A stretch of 64,000 nt of DNA, from positions 470,083 through 534,082 of the forward strand of contig NZ_LMQB01000001.1 in assembly GCF_001424045.1 (NCBI RefSeq), written 5' to 3'. The stretch comes from Rhizobium sp. Leaf371. GTDB lineage: Bacteria > Pseudomonadota > Alphaproteobacteria > Rhizobiales > Rhizobiaceae. Position numbers and translations under genes: made by a program. The notes beneath the pieces are model-generated. The model was not told where the DNA came from, ran no database searches, and saw only the letters and a list, made by a program, of their open reading frames with translations. Positions 35,190 to 43,748 of the stretch are shown one piece after another; the stretch's first letter is position 1; every line of letters starts with the position of its first letter.

Positions 35190-35723
35190 TCACGGACCGG
35201 CGGGCGACGACTGGATTTTCACGATCGCCGTGGTCCAGCGCGGCGCTTCCGGCGGGCCTGCGCGCGGTGCGGGGAAAACCAGCGAGGTGCGAAGTGCCGC
35301 GGATTGACCGGGCGGTATGCGGGCGATGATCAGCGCGTCGTCGCGGCCGATCGTCCGGCATGTGCCGGCAGGGCAATCGTCCAGCGTCACGTCGAGGGTG
35401 AAATAGTCGAGGAAAGCCGTGCTGTCGTTGTGCACTGTTCCGGTCACGACATAGCTGCTGGCCGGTGTGCTCTTTTCGAACTGGAGGTTCTCCAGTCGGA
35501 TCTGGTTTTCCCCGATCGTTGCGACAGGGCGATCCGTCGTGACCGGCGACAGGGGCTCGCGCGGTGTTGCATTATCGTCGGTCCACCAGACGACGAAGGC
35601 ACTGATAAGGCCGACCGCGACGAGCACGGAGAGAACGGGCTCCGCCAGCTTGCGAAACCGCGGCTCCCAGACCGCAAGCCCGACGATCAGCAGGCTTGCA
35701 GCAGCGAGCAATATCCAAAGCAT
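35190..35723 (-). CDS. Hypothetical membrane-anchored protein (177 aa)
   Basis: I do not recognise this family. ATG 35723 is six bases after GGGGAGG. Two N-terminal hydrophobic helices (MLWILLAAASLLIVGLAVWE and PVLSVLVAVGLISAFVVWW) are followed by a soluble beta-rich domain (IRLENLQFEKSTPASSYVVTGTVHNDSTAFLDYFTLDVTLDDCPAGTCRTIGRDDALIIARIPPGQSAALRTSLVF). The VTGTVHN...L....L.V.L.DC pattern resembles the FxLYD/DUF2393-like folds found in small extracytoplasmic domains. Two close cysteines (DCPAGTC) may form a disulfide. Confidence 0.65.
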   Translation of the reverse strand: MLWILLAAASLLIVGLAVWEPRFRKLAEPVLSVLVAVGLISAFVVWWTDDNATPREPLSPVTTDRPVATIGENQIRLENLQFEKSTPASSYVVTGTVHNDSTAFLDYFTLDVTLDDCPAGTCRTIGRDDALIIARIPPGQSAALRTSLVFPAPRAGPPEAPRWTTAIVKIQSSPAGP

Positions 35724-35796
35724 CAACGTCCTCCCCATGCCCTTTCATATAGGAACTAGGGCGCCGGGGTCAAAGCGGAGCGGGCGAATCAAAACG

Positions 35797-35821
35797 GGAA
35801 CAAAGGACGGATCGTCTAGTT
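35797..35821 (+). promoter_or_regulatory. Possible EcfG general-stress promoter
   Basis: GGAAC at 35797-35801 is followed after 16 bases by AGTT (or after 17 by GTT) at 35818-35821, resembling GGAAC-N16/17-CGTT with one mismatch. It lies 72 bp upstream of a ferritin-like protein of a family often under general-stress control. Confidence 0.45.
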
Positions 35822-35892
35822 CCTCAACCGCACAAACACCTTTGAACCACCGCGGCGAGACATCGTGCGCGGACCCACGAAAGGAACGAACA

Positions 35893-36396
35893 ATGGCTGG
35901 GAAAGCACTCGAAGATCTGTTCCACGACATGCTCAAGGACGTCTATTACGCCGAGCGCAAGATCGTGAAGACGCTTCCGAAGATGGCCCGCGGCGCACAG
36001 AGCCCGGAATTGAAGGCCGCTTTCGAAAAGCACCGTGAAGAAACCGAAGGCCAGATCGAACGCCTGCAGCAGGTTTTCGAGATCTTCGGCAAGCGCGCCA
36101 CCGGCAAGACCTGTGCCGCCATCGAAGGCATCATCGAGGAAGGCGAGGAAGTCCTTGAGGAATTCAAGGGTTCGCCGGCCGTCGATGCCGGCCTGCTCGC
36201 CACGGCACAGGCCGTCGAGCATTATGAAATGGCACGCTACGGCACGCTGAAGACATGGGCGGGCCTCCTGGGTCTCGACGAAGCCGTGAAGCTGCTGGAC
36301 GAGACGCTGAAGCAGGAAGAAAAGACCGACGCCGATCTGACGAAGCTGTCGAAGGCCGTCAATGCCAGCGCCATGGCCAAGGCGAAGGCTGCCTGA
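35893..36396 (+). CDS. YciE/YciF-type ferritin-like protein (DUF892)
   Basis: A 167-residue four-helix-bundle protein of the DUF892 family. Helices carry the diiron-type pattern (LEDLFHDMLKDVYYAERKIVKTLPKMA with ExxY, KHREETEGQIERLQQVFEIFG, EEGEEVLEEFKG, AVEHYEMARYGTLKTWAGLLG with ExxHYE, and the last helix EEKTDADLTKLSKAVNASA). Cysteine at CAAIEG is typical. Members respond to osmotic or oxidative stress and to the general stress response in alphaproteobacteria. ATG 35893 begins the first helix. Confidence 0.9.
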   Translation: MAGKALEDLFHDMLKDVYYAERKIVKTLPKMARGAQSPELKAAFEKHREETEGQIERLQQVFEIFGKRATGKTCAAIEGIIEEGEEVLEEFKGSPAVDAGLLATAQAVEHYEMARYGTLKTWAGLLGLDEAVKLLDETLKQEEKTDADLTKLSKAVNASAMAKAKAA

Positions 36397-36420
36397 GCCA
36401 TCGACTTTTCTGGTCAAAAA

Positions 36421-36453
36421 CAACGCCGGCCGGATTGCTCCGCGCCGGCGTTG
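36421..36453. terminator. Terminator of the siderophore operon (bidirectional)
   Basis: CAACGCCGGC and GCCGGCGTTG form a 10-bp stem. On the minus strand it is followed by TTTTTG, right after the last gene of the siderophore operon. It also lies 25 bases after the ferritin-like gene on the other strand. Confidence 0.85.
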
Positions 36454-36474
36454 TCACGCGTGGATCTCCGCGTC

Positions 36475-37599
36475 TCACTCCTTGAGGCTGATCCAATAGG
36501 CGCCCTCGAATGGGACGGCGGCGAAGCGGGCATTGATGTCAGCCAGCGTCGCTGCGGGGTCGAGTTCTGCGAAGAGCTCCGGCCGTAGCCAGCGGGCGAA
36601 TGCCTCGGCTGCCAGGATGTTGAGCGGCACCGCATTGAAGAAATTCCAGAGGCCGTGGACCCGCCCGTCGCGCACGCCCTTGAGGTTGGAGAGGATGGGG
36701 GCGGTGACGACCTGCTTCAGCGTCCTGCGGGCGTCGTCGTCGGTCACGCCCGGGCCGATCGAAAACGTGCTGTAGGTGCCGCCGGGGGACCCTGTGGCGA
36801 TATAGACCTCGGGATCGGCGGCGATCAGATATTCCGTACTGACGATGCCGCCCTGGGCGGGCAGATTGCCGTCGGCGATGTTCCGGCTGCCGGTGAGACC
36901 GATGAAGGCGCCAAGGCCGCCTGTGCCATAGGCATAGCAGCATTTGTCCGGATTGGGGAAGGCATCCATCAGCACCGTCGGGCCCGGTGCCGTTGCCTGT
37001 GCAACCCGGTCGCGGATGCGCTGCAGGCGCGTTTCGTAGAACGTCGCAAAATCCTCCGCCTGCGCTTCCCGGTCGAGCACGGCACCGAGGAGGCGCATGG
37101 CGGAAGGGGTATTCTTCAGGGCATCGCTGTTAAAATCGACAACGATGACGGGGACACCGGTGCTCTCCAGATAGTCGATGGCACGCTTGCCGAGCTCCGT
37201 ATCGGCCTGCCAGTTCGCCAGGATGGCAAGATCGGCCTTCAGCGACAGCATGGTCTCGAAGGACAGGCCGTCACCGGTGCCGTCGCCGATGGTCGGGAGC
37301 TTGGCGATATCGGGAAAACGCTTCTCGAAGGCGGCATAGATGTCCGGATTATCGCCCTTCATGTCGCCGGACCAGCCGGCCAGAAGGCTGACAGGGTCCG
37401 GATGAATGAGCGAGAGGGCAACGAGGTTGAAGCCGCTGCCGAGCAGGATCGCCTTCGGCTTCTCCTTGATCGTAACCGTGCGGCCGATCGAGTCCGTGAC
37501 CGTCAGCGGGTAGGTCGTTGCGGAGGCCGGGCCGGACGAAAGGATGCCGAAAAGCGAGACGAGACAGACGAAAACGGCGGAGAGGCGGAGCGGGTGCAT
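36475..37599 (-). CDS. Iron-siderophore ABC transporter substrate-binding protein (FhuD/FecB-like)
   Basis: A 374-residue periplasmic protein of the FecCD/FhuD (helical backbone) type. A Sec signal peptide (MHPLRLSAVFVCLVSLFGIL) ends at SSGPASA. The mature protein reads TYPLTVTDSIGRTVTIKEKPKAILLGSGFNLVALSLIHP at the N-terminus and contains a DLAILANWQ segment and EYLIAADPEVYIATGSPGG, the usual landmarks of the two lobes. It is the last gene of the operon TonB receptor / fhuF / this gene. No permease or ATPase is co-located, so it must share them with another locus. Confidence 0.88.
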   Translation of the reverse strand: MHPLRLSAVFVCLVSLFGILSSGPASATTYPLTVTDSIGRTVTIKEKPKAILLGSGFNLVALSLIHPDPVSLLAGWSGDMKGDNPDIYAAFEKRFPDIAKLPTIGDGTGDGLSFETMLSLKADLAILANWQADTELGKRAIDYLESTGVPVIVVDFNSDALKNTPSAMRLLGAVLDREAQAEDFATFYETRLQRIRDRVAQATAPGPTVLMDAFPNPDKCCYAYGTGGLGAFIGLTGSRNIADGNLPAQGGIVSTEYLIAADPEVYIATGSPGGTYSTFSIGPGVTDDDARRTLKQVVTAPILSNLKGVRDGRVHGLWNFFNAVPLNILAAEAFARWLRPELFAELDPAATLADINARFAAVPFEGAYWISLKE

Positions 37600-37605
37600 C
37601 GGGTG

Positions 37606-38385
37606 TCAGTGTCCTTGTTGCGCAAGCTCGCCGCGCTGGCTCGGCAGGGCGCAGAGCGCGCCGCAGCTTGGAATGCCCGGAAGGAGGTAGCGCAGGCAAC
37701 AGACCTTGCGGCGACAGACGGTCGTTTCGCCTGCGGGCTCGTGCCGGAGACAGCCGCGAAAAGGGTTCGCGGTGCCGTCGGCCAGCACCGGCTGCTCGAA
37801 CAAGGGACGGGAGGCCCAGGCATCGGCGCCGCCCGTCGGGGCCGTCGCGTTGAACGCGTAGTCGATATAGACGGCCGCATTGTTCCAGGCGAGCTTCGGT
37901 GCCAAGCCGGCGGCGGTTTTCATTGCGGCAATCACAGCGGCGAGATGACGGTGGACGAGGGGCACGACGTAGCCATCGGGTCCGTCGCCCGCATCGTCGT
38001 CGTTCCAGTCTCCCTCGGTCTCCAGGCCGAAGGCACGGGGCAGGCCGTCTTCGGCCAGCGCGATGGTCATGCTGGCAAGATCGACCGGCAGGACGTGATC
38101 GGCGCGGCGGGCGACGATGAAGGGGATCGTCAACGCGGCGAAGTAATAGAGCGACCACATGGAGGCCACCGCCCGGCGGTCGCTGCCGCCGTGGGTGTCC
38201 GCGTAGCGATCGAGCGCCTCGGTGAAGACTGACGAGGAAAAAAACCCGGCGAGGGGCAGCGCGCCCTCCAGATCCCGCGACAGCATCATCTTTTCACCGC
38301 ACCAGGCATGTTCGCCGGTGAACACGGATTTCAATCCCGGTGGCCGGAAGGCTTCGTTCATCGAAGAGGGAGGGGTCTCGATCAT
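37606..38385 (-). CDS. fhuF: Siderophore-iron reductase FhuF
   Basis: A 259-residue cytoplasmic protein ending in the atypical [2Fe-2S] signature RRKVCCLRYLLPGIPSCGALCALP (C-C-x10-C-x2-C), diagnostic of FhuF. The N-terminal part forms the ligand-binding fold (ASMWSLYYFAALTIPFIVARR, DGYVVPLVHRHLAAVIAAMK, LAWNNAAVYIDYAFNA). FhuF reduces ferric hydroxamate siderophore complexes to release iron inside the cell. It lies seven bases from the receptor stop and six bases before the binding-protein start, in one operon, regulated by the iron operator at 40645. The start has no clear ribosome site and may be internal at 38361. Confidence 0.92.
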   Translation of the reverse strand: MIETPPSSMNEAFRPPGLKSVFTGEHAWCGEKMMLSRDLEGALPLAGFFSSSVFTEALDRYADTHGGSDRRAVASMWSLYYFAALTIPFIVARRADHVLPVDLASMTIALAEDGLPRAFGLETEGDWNDDDAGDGPDGYVVPLVHRHLAAVIAAMKTAAGLAPKLAWNNAAVYIDYAFNATAPTGGADAWASRPLFEQPVLADGTANPFRGCLRHEPAGETTVCRRKVCCLRYLLPGIPSCGALCALPSQRGELAQQGH

Positions 38386-38391
38386 CCGGGT

Positions 38392-40581
38392 TTACCAGCT
38401 GTATTTCAGCGAGCCGATGAAGGTGCGGCCCTGATCGCGATAGCAGAAGCCGGCCGAGCAGACGGCATCGCGCCGATCGAAGAGATTGGTGGCGTTGACC
38501 TGCAGTTTCAGGCCCTCGTATTTCTTGTCGATGGCAGCGAAATCGTAATGCACGGCCGCATCGAAGAGGACCCGCGACGTATTTTTCCTCGTGTTCGTGT
38601 CGTTGCCGAAGCTCGAGCCGATGAAGCGCGCGCCAGCACCGACGCCGAGGCCGTGCGCGAAGGTGTCTTCGGGCAGATCGTAATTCGCCCAGACCGAGGC
38701 CACGTGCATCGGCACCGACGAGACGAAATTGCCCCGGCTGGTGGTCGGCCCCTCGACGATCTTCATGTGCGTGTAGGTGTAGGAGGCCGTCAGGGAGAGG
38801 CCGTTGTCGAGGCTCGTCGTCGCCGCCAGTTCCAGCCCGCGGGAGCGCAGCTTGCCGCGCTGGACCTGAATGTTTTCGGGGCCGGTCGGCAGGTTGACGA
38901 CTTCGTAATAGAGGCCGTTGTCCTGATCGATGTTGAAGAGGGCGGCGGTCAGGAGGGTGTTGCTGTCGGGCAGCAGATATTTCACGCCGACCTCCTGCTG
39001 CCGGCTTTCCGTCGGATCGAACGGCCGGCGCGTTTCCTGATTGATGCCGGCATTGGGCGAGAAGGCGGTGGAGTAGCTGGCATAGGGCGCGAGGCCGAAA
39101 TCCGTCTCGTAGGTCAGGCCGATGCGGCCGGAAAAGGCTTTGTCGCGCTGCGAGGTCTTGGTCGTGTCGCCTGTCGCCAGAACGGTGTCGTTGGTATCGG
39201 TGTCGACCCAGTCGTAACGGCCGCCGAGCGTCAGCGTCCAGGCGTCGTAGCGGATCTGGTCCTGCACATAGGTGCCGATCTGCCACTGGTCCTGCACGGT
39301 GCGGGTCGAGAAGGGGATGGGATCGACATCGCGCCCGGCATTCGGGTTCGCCGTGTCGAGTGGTGGGGTGGTGCCTGTGCCGTCGAGCGAGCGGTAGCGC
39401 AGTTTCTGAAAATCCACGCCGAAGAGAAGCGTATGATCGAACGCCCCTGTGGCGAATTTCGCCTCGATCTGGTTGTCGATGACGCCGGCCGTCAGGCGTT
39501 CGTCAAAAGTGCCGGCGCTGCTGTCGAGCAAGGTCGGGTCGAGCGCGTTCGGCGCGTAGGCAAAGGCATAGTCGGCATCGATGTCGAGGGTCGAGAGGCG
39601 CGCGTTTTGCCGGAAGACGAAGACGTCGTTCAGCCGATGCTCGAATTCATAGCCGATCCGCGCCTGCTTCTGGACGGAGCTGTTGAAGTCCGGATTGCCA
39701 CCAAAAATGTCGGTCACGTCGCCGGTGAGAGGGTCGTTGTAATAGGCGGCGGTTCCGCCCGACCTCGTGCGGGAATACTCGCCGAGAATGGTCAGCTTGG
39801 TGTCCTCGTCCGGCTTCCAGGTGGCGGCCGGCGCGATATAGGCGCGGTCGTCGGAGACGGACACCTGTTCGGTCTCGGCATCGCGCAGGAGCCCGGTCAT
39901 CCGGTAATAGACCGGATCGGTTTCGTTGATCGGGCCGGAGACGTCGAACTGGCCCTGATAGCGCTGGTTGGTGCCATATTGCAGCTCGATCTCGTGCAGC
40001 GGCTCGATCGTCGGGCGCTTGGTGATGAGATTGTAGAGGCCGCCGGCACCGGATGCGCCGTAGAGCGCAGAGGAGGGCCCCCGCAGGATCGAGACACCTT
40101 CCAGACCATAGGGCTCCGTCTTGAACAGCGAGGAGCCCGCGCCCGGCTGCCGCAGGTTGTCGCGGAAGATGCCGGTATAGGTGACGTCGAAGCCGCGGAC
40201 GGAAAAGCTGTCGAACCGCGGATCGAAGCCAAAGGCGCCGACGCGGGTGCCGGGGGTGTAGCCGAGGGATTCCTGCAGAGACTGCGGATTGCGGTCCTCA
40301 AGCTGCGCCTGCGTGACCGACGAGATGGATTGCGGCGTTTGCAGAAAGGGTGTGTCGGTCTTCGCGCCGGTTGCGCTCGCCGTGCCGACATAGCCGTCCC
40401 CCGTGATGACGCCGCCGCTGCCGCCGGTCACCACGATTTCCTCCAGAACCGTTGCCTCGCCGGTCGCTGCATCCTGCGCGAACGCCTGAAGACTGCCGCC
40501 GCTGAACGCCAGCGTGAGGATCGATGTGCTGGTGACGAGGGCTGACCGGAGGGGAAGGCGGCTGGGAAAACGGATCGGCAT
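38392..40581 (-). CDS. TonB-dependent siderophore receptor (FhuA/FoxA-like)
   Basis: About 729 residues from ATG 40581. The signal peptide is followed by a plug domain: EEIVVTGGSGG (TonB-box-like region), TPQSISSVTQAQLEDRNPQSLQESLGYTPGTRVGAFG, DSFSVRGFDVTYTGIFRDNLRQPGAG, ILRGPSSALYGASGAGGLYNLITKRP. A 22-strand barrel follows and ends in the canonical C-terminal aromatic (GRTFIGSLKYSW). The FDSFSVRGF and LRGPSSALYG motifs are those of ferrichrome/hydroxamate receptors. It heads an operon with FhuF and a binding protein, with an iron-responsive operator 64 bp upstream. The ligand is probably a hydroxamate siderophore, by operon context. Confidence 0.93.
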   Translation of the reverse strand: MPIRFPSRLPLRSALVTSTSILTLAFSGGSLQAFAQDAATGEATVLEEIVVTGGSGGVITGDGYVGTASATGAKTDTPFLQTPQSISSVTQAQLEDRNPQSLQESLGYTPGTRVGAFGFDPRFDSFSVRGFDVTYTGIFRDNLRQPGAGSSLFKTEPYGLEGVSILRGPSSALYGASGAGGLYNLITKRPTIEPLHEIELQYGTNQRYQGQFDVSGPINETDPVYYRMTGLLRDAETEQVSVSDDRAYIAPAATWKPDEDTKLTILGEYSRTRSGGTAAYYNDPLTGDVTDIFGGNPDFNSSVQKQARIGYEFEHRLNDVFVFRQNARLSTLDIDADYAFAYAPNALDPTLLDSSAGTFDERLTAGVIDNQIEAKFATGAFDHTLLFGVDFQKLRYRSLDGTGTTPPLDTANPNAGRDVDPIPFSTRTVQDQWQIGTYVQDQIRYDAWTLTLGGRYDWVDTDTNDTVLATGDTTKTSQRDKAFSGRIGLTYETDFGLAPYASYSTAFSPNAGINQETRRPFDPTESRQQEVGVKYLLPDSNTLLTAALFNIDQDNGLYYEVVNLPTGPENIQVQRGKLRSRGLELAATTSLDNGLSLTASYTYTHMKIVEGPTTSRGNFVSSVPMHVASVWANYDLPEDTFAHGLGVGAGARFIGSSFGNDTNTRKNTSRVLFDAAVHYDFAAIDKKYEGLKLQVNATNLFDRRDAVCSAGFCYRDQGRTFIGSLKYSW

Positions 40582-40644
40582 GCGACAAGTCTCTCGGTGA
40601 AAGATGACTTTCACTATCAAGATTCTTTCCCGATGACAGCCCTA

Positions 40645-40669
40645 AAACATGATAACTACAATCATGTTT
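40645..40669 (-). promoter_or_regulatory. Iron-responsive operator (RirA-type IRO)
   Basis: Inverted repeat AAACATGAT - aactaca - ATCATGTTT. It contains TGA-N9-TCA at 40650-40664, the consensus of the rhizobial iron-responsive operator bound by RirA. Located 64 bp upstream of the TonB receptor ATG. Confidence 0.82.
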
Positions 40670-40760
40670 AAGGCTGTGGGAATTTCGCAACGCGTGCGCA
40701 CAGACAGACGAAAGCCGCCACGGCGGTGCGGCGCGTGGCGGCGTGTAAGAGGCTTGGCTT

Positions 40761-41492
40761 TTAGCCTTTGGCCTGCGAGACGAGAGCCGGCTTTTCGCGA
40801 TAGGCCTTGGGGAAGACGGTCTTCAGGTTCTCGATCTTCGGCAGGTCGTTATAGACGATATAGGGATAATCCGGATTGAGCGTCAGGAAATCCTGGTGAT
40901 AGGCTTCGGCGGTGTAGAAGCCCTTGAGATCGTCCACCTGGGTGACGACCTTGTCCGGAAACACCTTCGCCTTGTCGAGCTGGGCGACATAGGCGTCCGC
41001 GACCTTCTTCTGCTCCGGGCTGAGCGTGAAGATTGCCGAGCGGTACTGCGTACCATGATCGGGGCCCTGATAGTTCAGCTGGGTCGGATTGTGCGCCACC
41101 GAGAAGAAGATCTGCAACAGCTGGCCGTAGCTGACCTGCGACGGATCATAGGTCACCTCGACGGCTTCCGCATGGCCGGTCTTGCCGCCGCTGACGGTCT
41201 CGTAGGAGGCGGTCTCCTTCGCGCCGCCGGAATAGCCGGAGACGGCGTTGGAAACGCCCTTCACATGCTGGAAGACGCCCTGCACGCCCCAGAAGCAGCC
41301 GCCGGCAAAGACGGCCTTTTCGGTTTTGGCGGCGGTCTTCTCATCGATGCTGGGCGGCGGAATGACCACGGCTTCCTCGGCGGCGCCGGCACGCACGGCG
41401 GTGACGGCGATGATGAGGGCGGTCAGCGCGAACGCGCCGAGGACGCCGCCGGTGAGGTTGCGACGGAGATTGGAACGGGAGGTCTTCGACAT
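40761..41492 (-). CDS. msrA: Peptide-methionine (S)-S-oxide reductase MsrA, membrane-anchored or exported
   Basis: A 243-residue MsrA with the catalytic GCFWG motif (KAVFAGGCFWGVQGVFQHVKGV), the substrate-binding motif GYSGG, TGHAEAVEVTYDP, and HNPTQLNYQGPDHGTQYRSAIF. The N-terminus (RRNLTGGVLGAFALTALIIA then VTAVRAGAAEE) is a signal anchor or signal peptide, so this copy acts outside the cytoplasm. No second MsrB domain is attached. The C-terminus lacks obvious extra resolving cysteines (only Cys in GGCFWG). ATG 41492 has a GGGAGG element upstream. Confidence 0.93.
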   Translation of the reverse strand: MSKTSRSNLRRNLTGGVLGAFALTALIIAVTAVRAGAAEEAVVIPPPSIDEKTAAKTEKAVFAGGCFWGVQGVFQHVKGVSNAVSGYSGGAKETASYETVSGGKTGHAEAVEVTYDPSQVSYGQLLQIFFSVAHNPTQLNYQGPDHGTQYRSAIFTLSPEQKKVADAYVAQLDKAKVFPDKVVTQVDDLKGFYTAEAYHQDFLTLNPDYPYIVYNDLPKIENLKTVFPKAYREKPALVSQAKG

Positions 41493-41859
41493 GCGGCAAT
41501 CCCTAAGGGCGCGGAGGGCGGTAGGGCCTGACGACGCGCCGTAATGTTGCGGATATGCGCGCCGTTGTGAGCCGATCCGCCGGCGGCGTCAAATCGCGAT
41601 TTCGTGTAGTTTCGCGATGATCTGGCCGATCAGGCAGCATTCCGGATCTCAATCAACGCGCTCACCCAGGGCTTCAACGGTCCGGGAATATCGAATCCTG
41701 CGAATCGCTTGCGGGGTTTCGCTGAGACGATGAGTCGGAACCCGTGCGTTCGGTCTCTGTGTCGAAACGGCGATGGCGCCCGAGGTCTCGCAGGACTTCG
41801 GGCGCCATTACAATCATTCGGAACGGCGTCCAGGTGGATGGCTGTCGCCGGTTTGTCGG
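41493..41859. other. Intergenic region, 367 bp, with a hairpin
   Basis: Between divergent msrA promoter side and the ribH stop. It contains a hairpin at 41773-41808 (ATGGCGCCCGAGGT pairing with ACTTCGGGCGCCAT), without a U-run, about 50 bases beyond ribH. A minus-strand frame at 41630-41745 ends in a stretch reading FDIPGPLKPWVSALIEIRNA, with natural-looking composition; it has no start or ribosome site and may be a gene remnant. I see no complete gene. Confidence 0.4.
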
Positions 41860-42345
<486 letters not shown>

Positions 42346-42439
42346 TCAAGTGGCCTTTCAAGGGTTAGCCGTTCGACGGGATCCCTTGGGCGAACACGCG
42401 GACGCGACCAAGCCCTTGCGAGGCCTGCCTGCCGTTTGC

Positions 42440-42596
42440 TCTCTTTCATCCGGACTATACCGTCGGCTCCGGAATCACACCGGATCTGCTGACCTTCACG
42501 ACGTGCGGCTGATGCCGAACGACCTGAAGCGCTCGCGGGCTCCAGACATTCACGCCTGTTACCGCCGGTGGGGAGTTTCACCCCGCCCTGAGAACG
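42440..42596 (-). ncRNA. FMN riboswitch (RFN element)
   Basis: Read on the minus strand: TCTCAGGGCGGGGTGAAACTC then CCCACCGGCGGT, AGCCCGCGAGCGC, GGTCAGCAGATCCGGTGTGA, TTCCGGAGCCGACGGT, and ATAGTCCGGATGAAAGAGA. All conserved RFN blocks are present. Between it and ribH (42358-42387), CAAGGG and CCCTTG flank a short spacer that could form the expression-platform stem close to the ribosome site. Confidence 0.96.
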
Positions 42597-42672
42597 TACA
42601 CCGGCAACTATAAGCAAGTGTGGCGAGGCGTCAAATCCGCATTATTCTGCCGTGAAGTGTTTTTGCGAAAAA

Positions 42673-43734
42673 CTATTCCCGCACGACGAGAAGGTCGCCG
42701 GCGGTGAAGCGCAAGGTCACCGTTTCGCCGATCGCCGGCGGTTTGACGCCCGGATTGTTGAACGTGTCGAACGAGATGACGCTGTCGGCGATCTTCATGC
42801 GGGTGCGGATGACGGAGCCGAGGAAGTTGCTGGCAATGACATGGCCGGTCAGTGCGGTATCGCCCTTGGCGTCCGCGGCGATCGAGCCGGCTTCCGGCCG
42901 CAGCGCGAGCGAGACGGTGTCGCCGGCCTTGGCCGCGCCCAGCGGTTCCCGCAGCGTGATGCCCTGGTCGCCGATGGCGATGCGGTTTGCCGCGGGGTCC
43001 AGCACCTTCGCATCGATCAGGTTGAGCGTTCCCACGAAAGACGCGACAAAGCGGGTCGCGGGACGGTTGTAGATCTCGAACGGCGTGCCGATCTGGTCGG
43101 CGCGTCCTCCATTCATGATGACGATGCGATCGGAGATCGACAGCGCCTCTTCCTGGTCATGCGTGACGAAGACGGTGGTGATGCCGAGCTGCTGCTGGAT
43201 CATGCGGATCTCCTCGCGCAGCGAGACACGGATCTTCGCGTCGAGGGCCGAGAGGGGTTCGTCGAGGAGGAGCACCTGCGGCTTCGGCGCGAGCGCCCGT
43301 GCGAGCGCCACGCGCTGCTGCTGTCCGCCCGACATCTGATAGGGATAGCGGTCCGCCAGATGCTCGAGATGGATGAGCGCGAGCATCTCTTTCACCCGGG
43401 CGTCGATCTCGGTTTTCGGCGCGCCGGCGACCTTCAGGCCGAAGGCGACGTTGTCGCGGACCGTCATGTTGGGGAACAGGGCATAGGCCTGGAACACCAT
43501 GCCGATATTGCGCTGGTTCGGCTTCAGCTCGGTCTGGTTCCGGCCGTTGATCATGATGGTGCCGGAGGACGGCGTCTCGAAGCCGGCGATCATCCGCAGC
43601 ACCGTCGTCTTGCCGCAACCGGACGGGCCGAGAAACGAGACGAACTCGCCCTTCTCGATCGCCATGTCGAAGTCGTGCACGACCTGCGTCTGGCCAAAGG
43701 ATTTCCGGATATGGGTCAGGGTAAGAAACGACAT
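42673..43734 (-). CDS. ABC transporter ATP-binding protein (PotA/FbpC-like)
   Basis: About 353 residues from ATG 43734. Walker A GPSGCGKTTV, Q-loop VFQAYALFPNM, signature MSGGQQQRVALARALAPK, Walker B VLLLDEPLSALD, switch VTHDQEE, then a TOBE domain with IRT-like segments. It is the last gene on the minus strand of a four-gene importer operon (binding protein, two permeases, ATPase). The class is spermidine/putrescine/iron/2-aminoethylphosphonate type; the substrate is not readable from sequence. Confidence 0.92.
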   Translation of the reverse strand: MSFLTLTHIRKSFGQTQVVHDFDMAIEKGEFVSFLGPSGCGKTTVLRMIAGFETPSSGTIMINGRNQTELKPNQRNIGMVFQAYALFPNMTVRDNVAFGLKVAGAPKTEIDARVKEMLALIHLEHLADRYPYQMSGGQQQRVALARALAPKPQVLLLDEPLSALDAKIRVSLREEIRMIQQQLGITTVFVTHDQEEALSISDRIVIMNGGRADQIGTPFEIYNRPATRFVASFVGTLNLIDAKVLDPAANRIAIGDQGITLREPLGAAKAGDTVSLALRPEAGSIAADAKGDTALTGHVIASNFLGSVIRTRMKIADSVISFDTFNNPGVKPPAIGETVTLRFTAGDLLVVRE

Positions 43735-43748
43735 GGAGCCTGTGACCT

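Noticed and set aside
38308-40545. Long open frame antisense to the TonB receptor
   Set aside because: The receptor reads through with all its motifs. The antisense frame is a GC shadow.
41773-41808. Hairpin downstream of ribH as a rho-independent terminator
   Set aside because: Stem is strong, but no T-run follows on either strand; described under the intergenic region instead.
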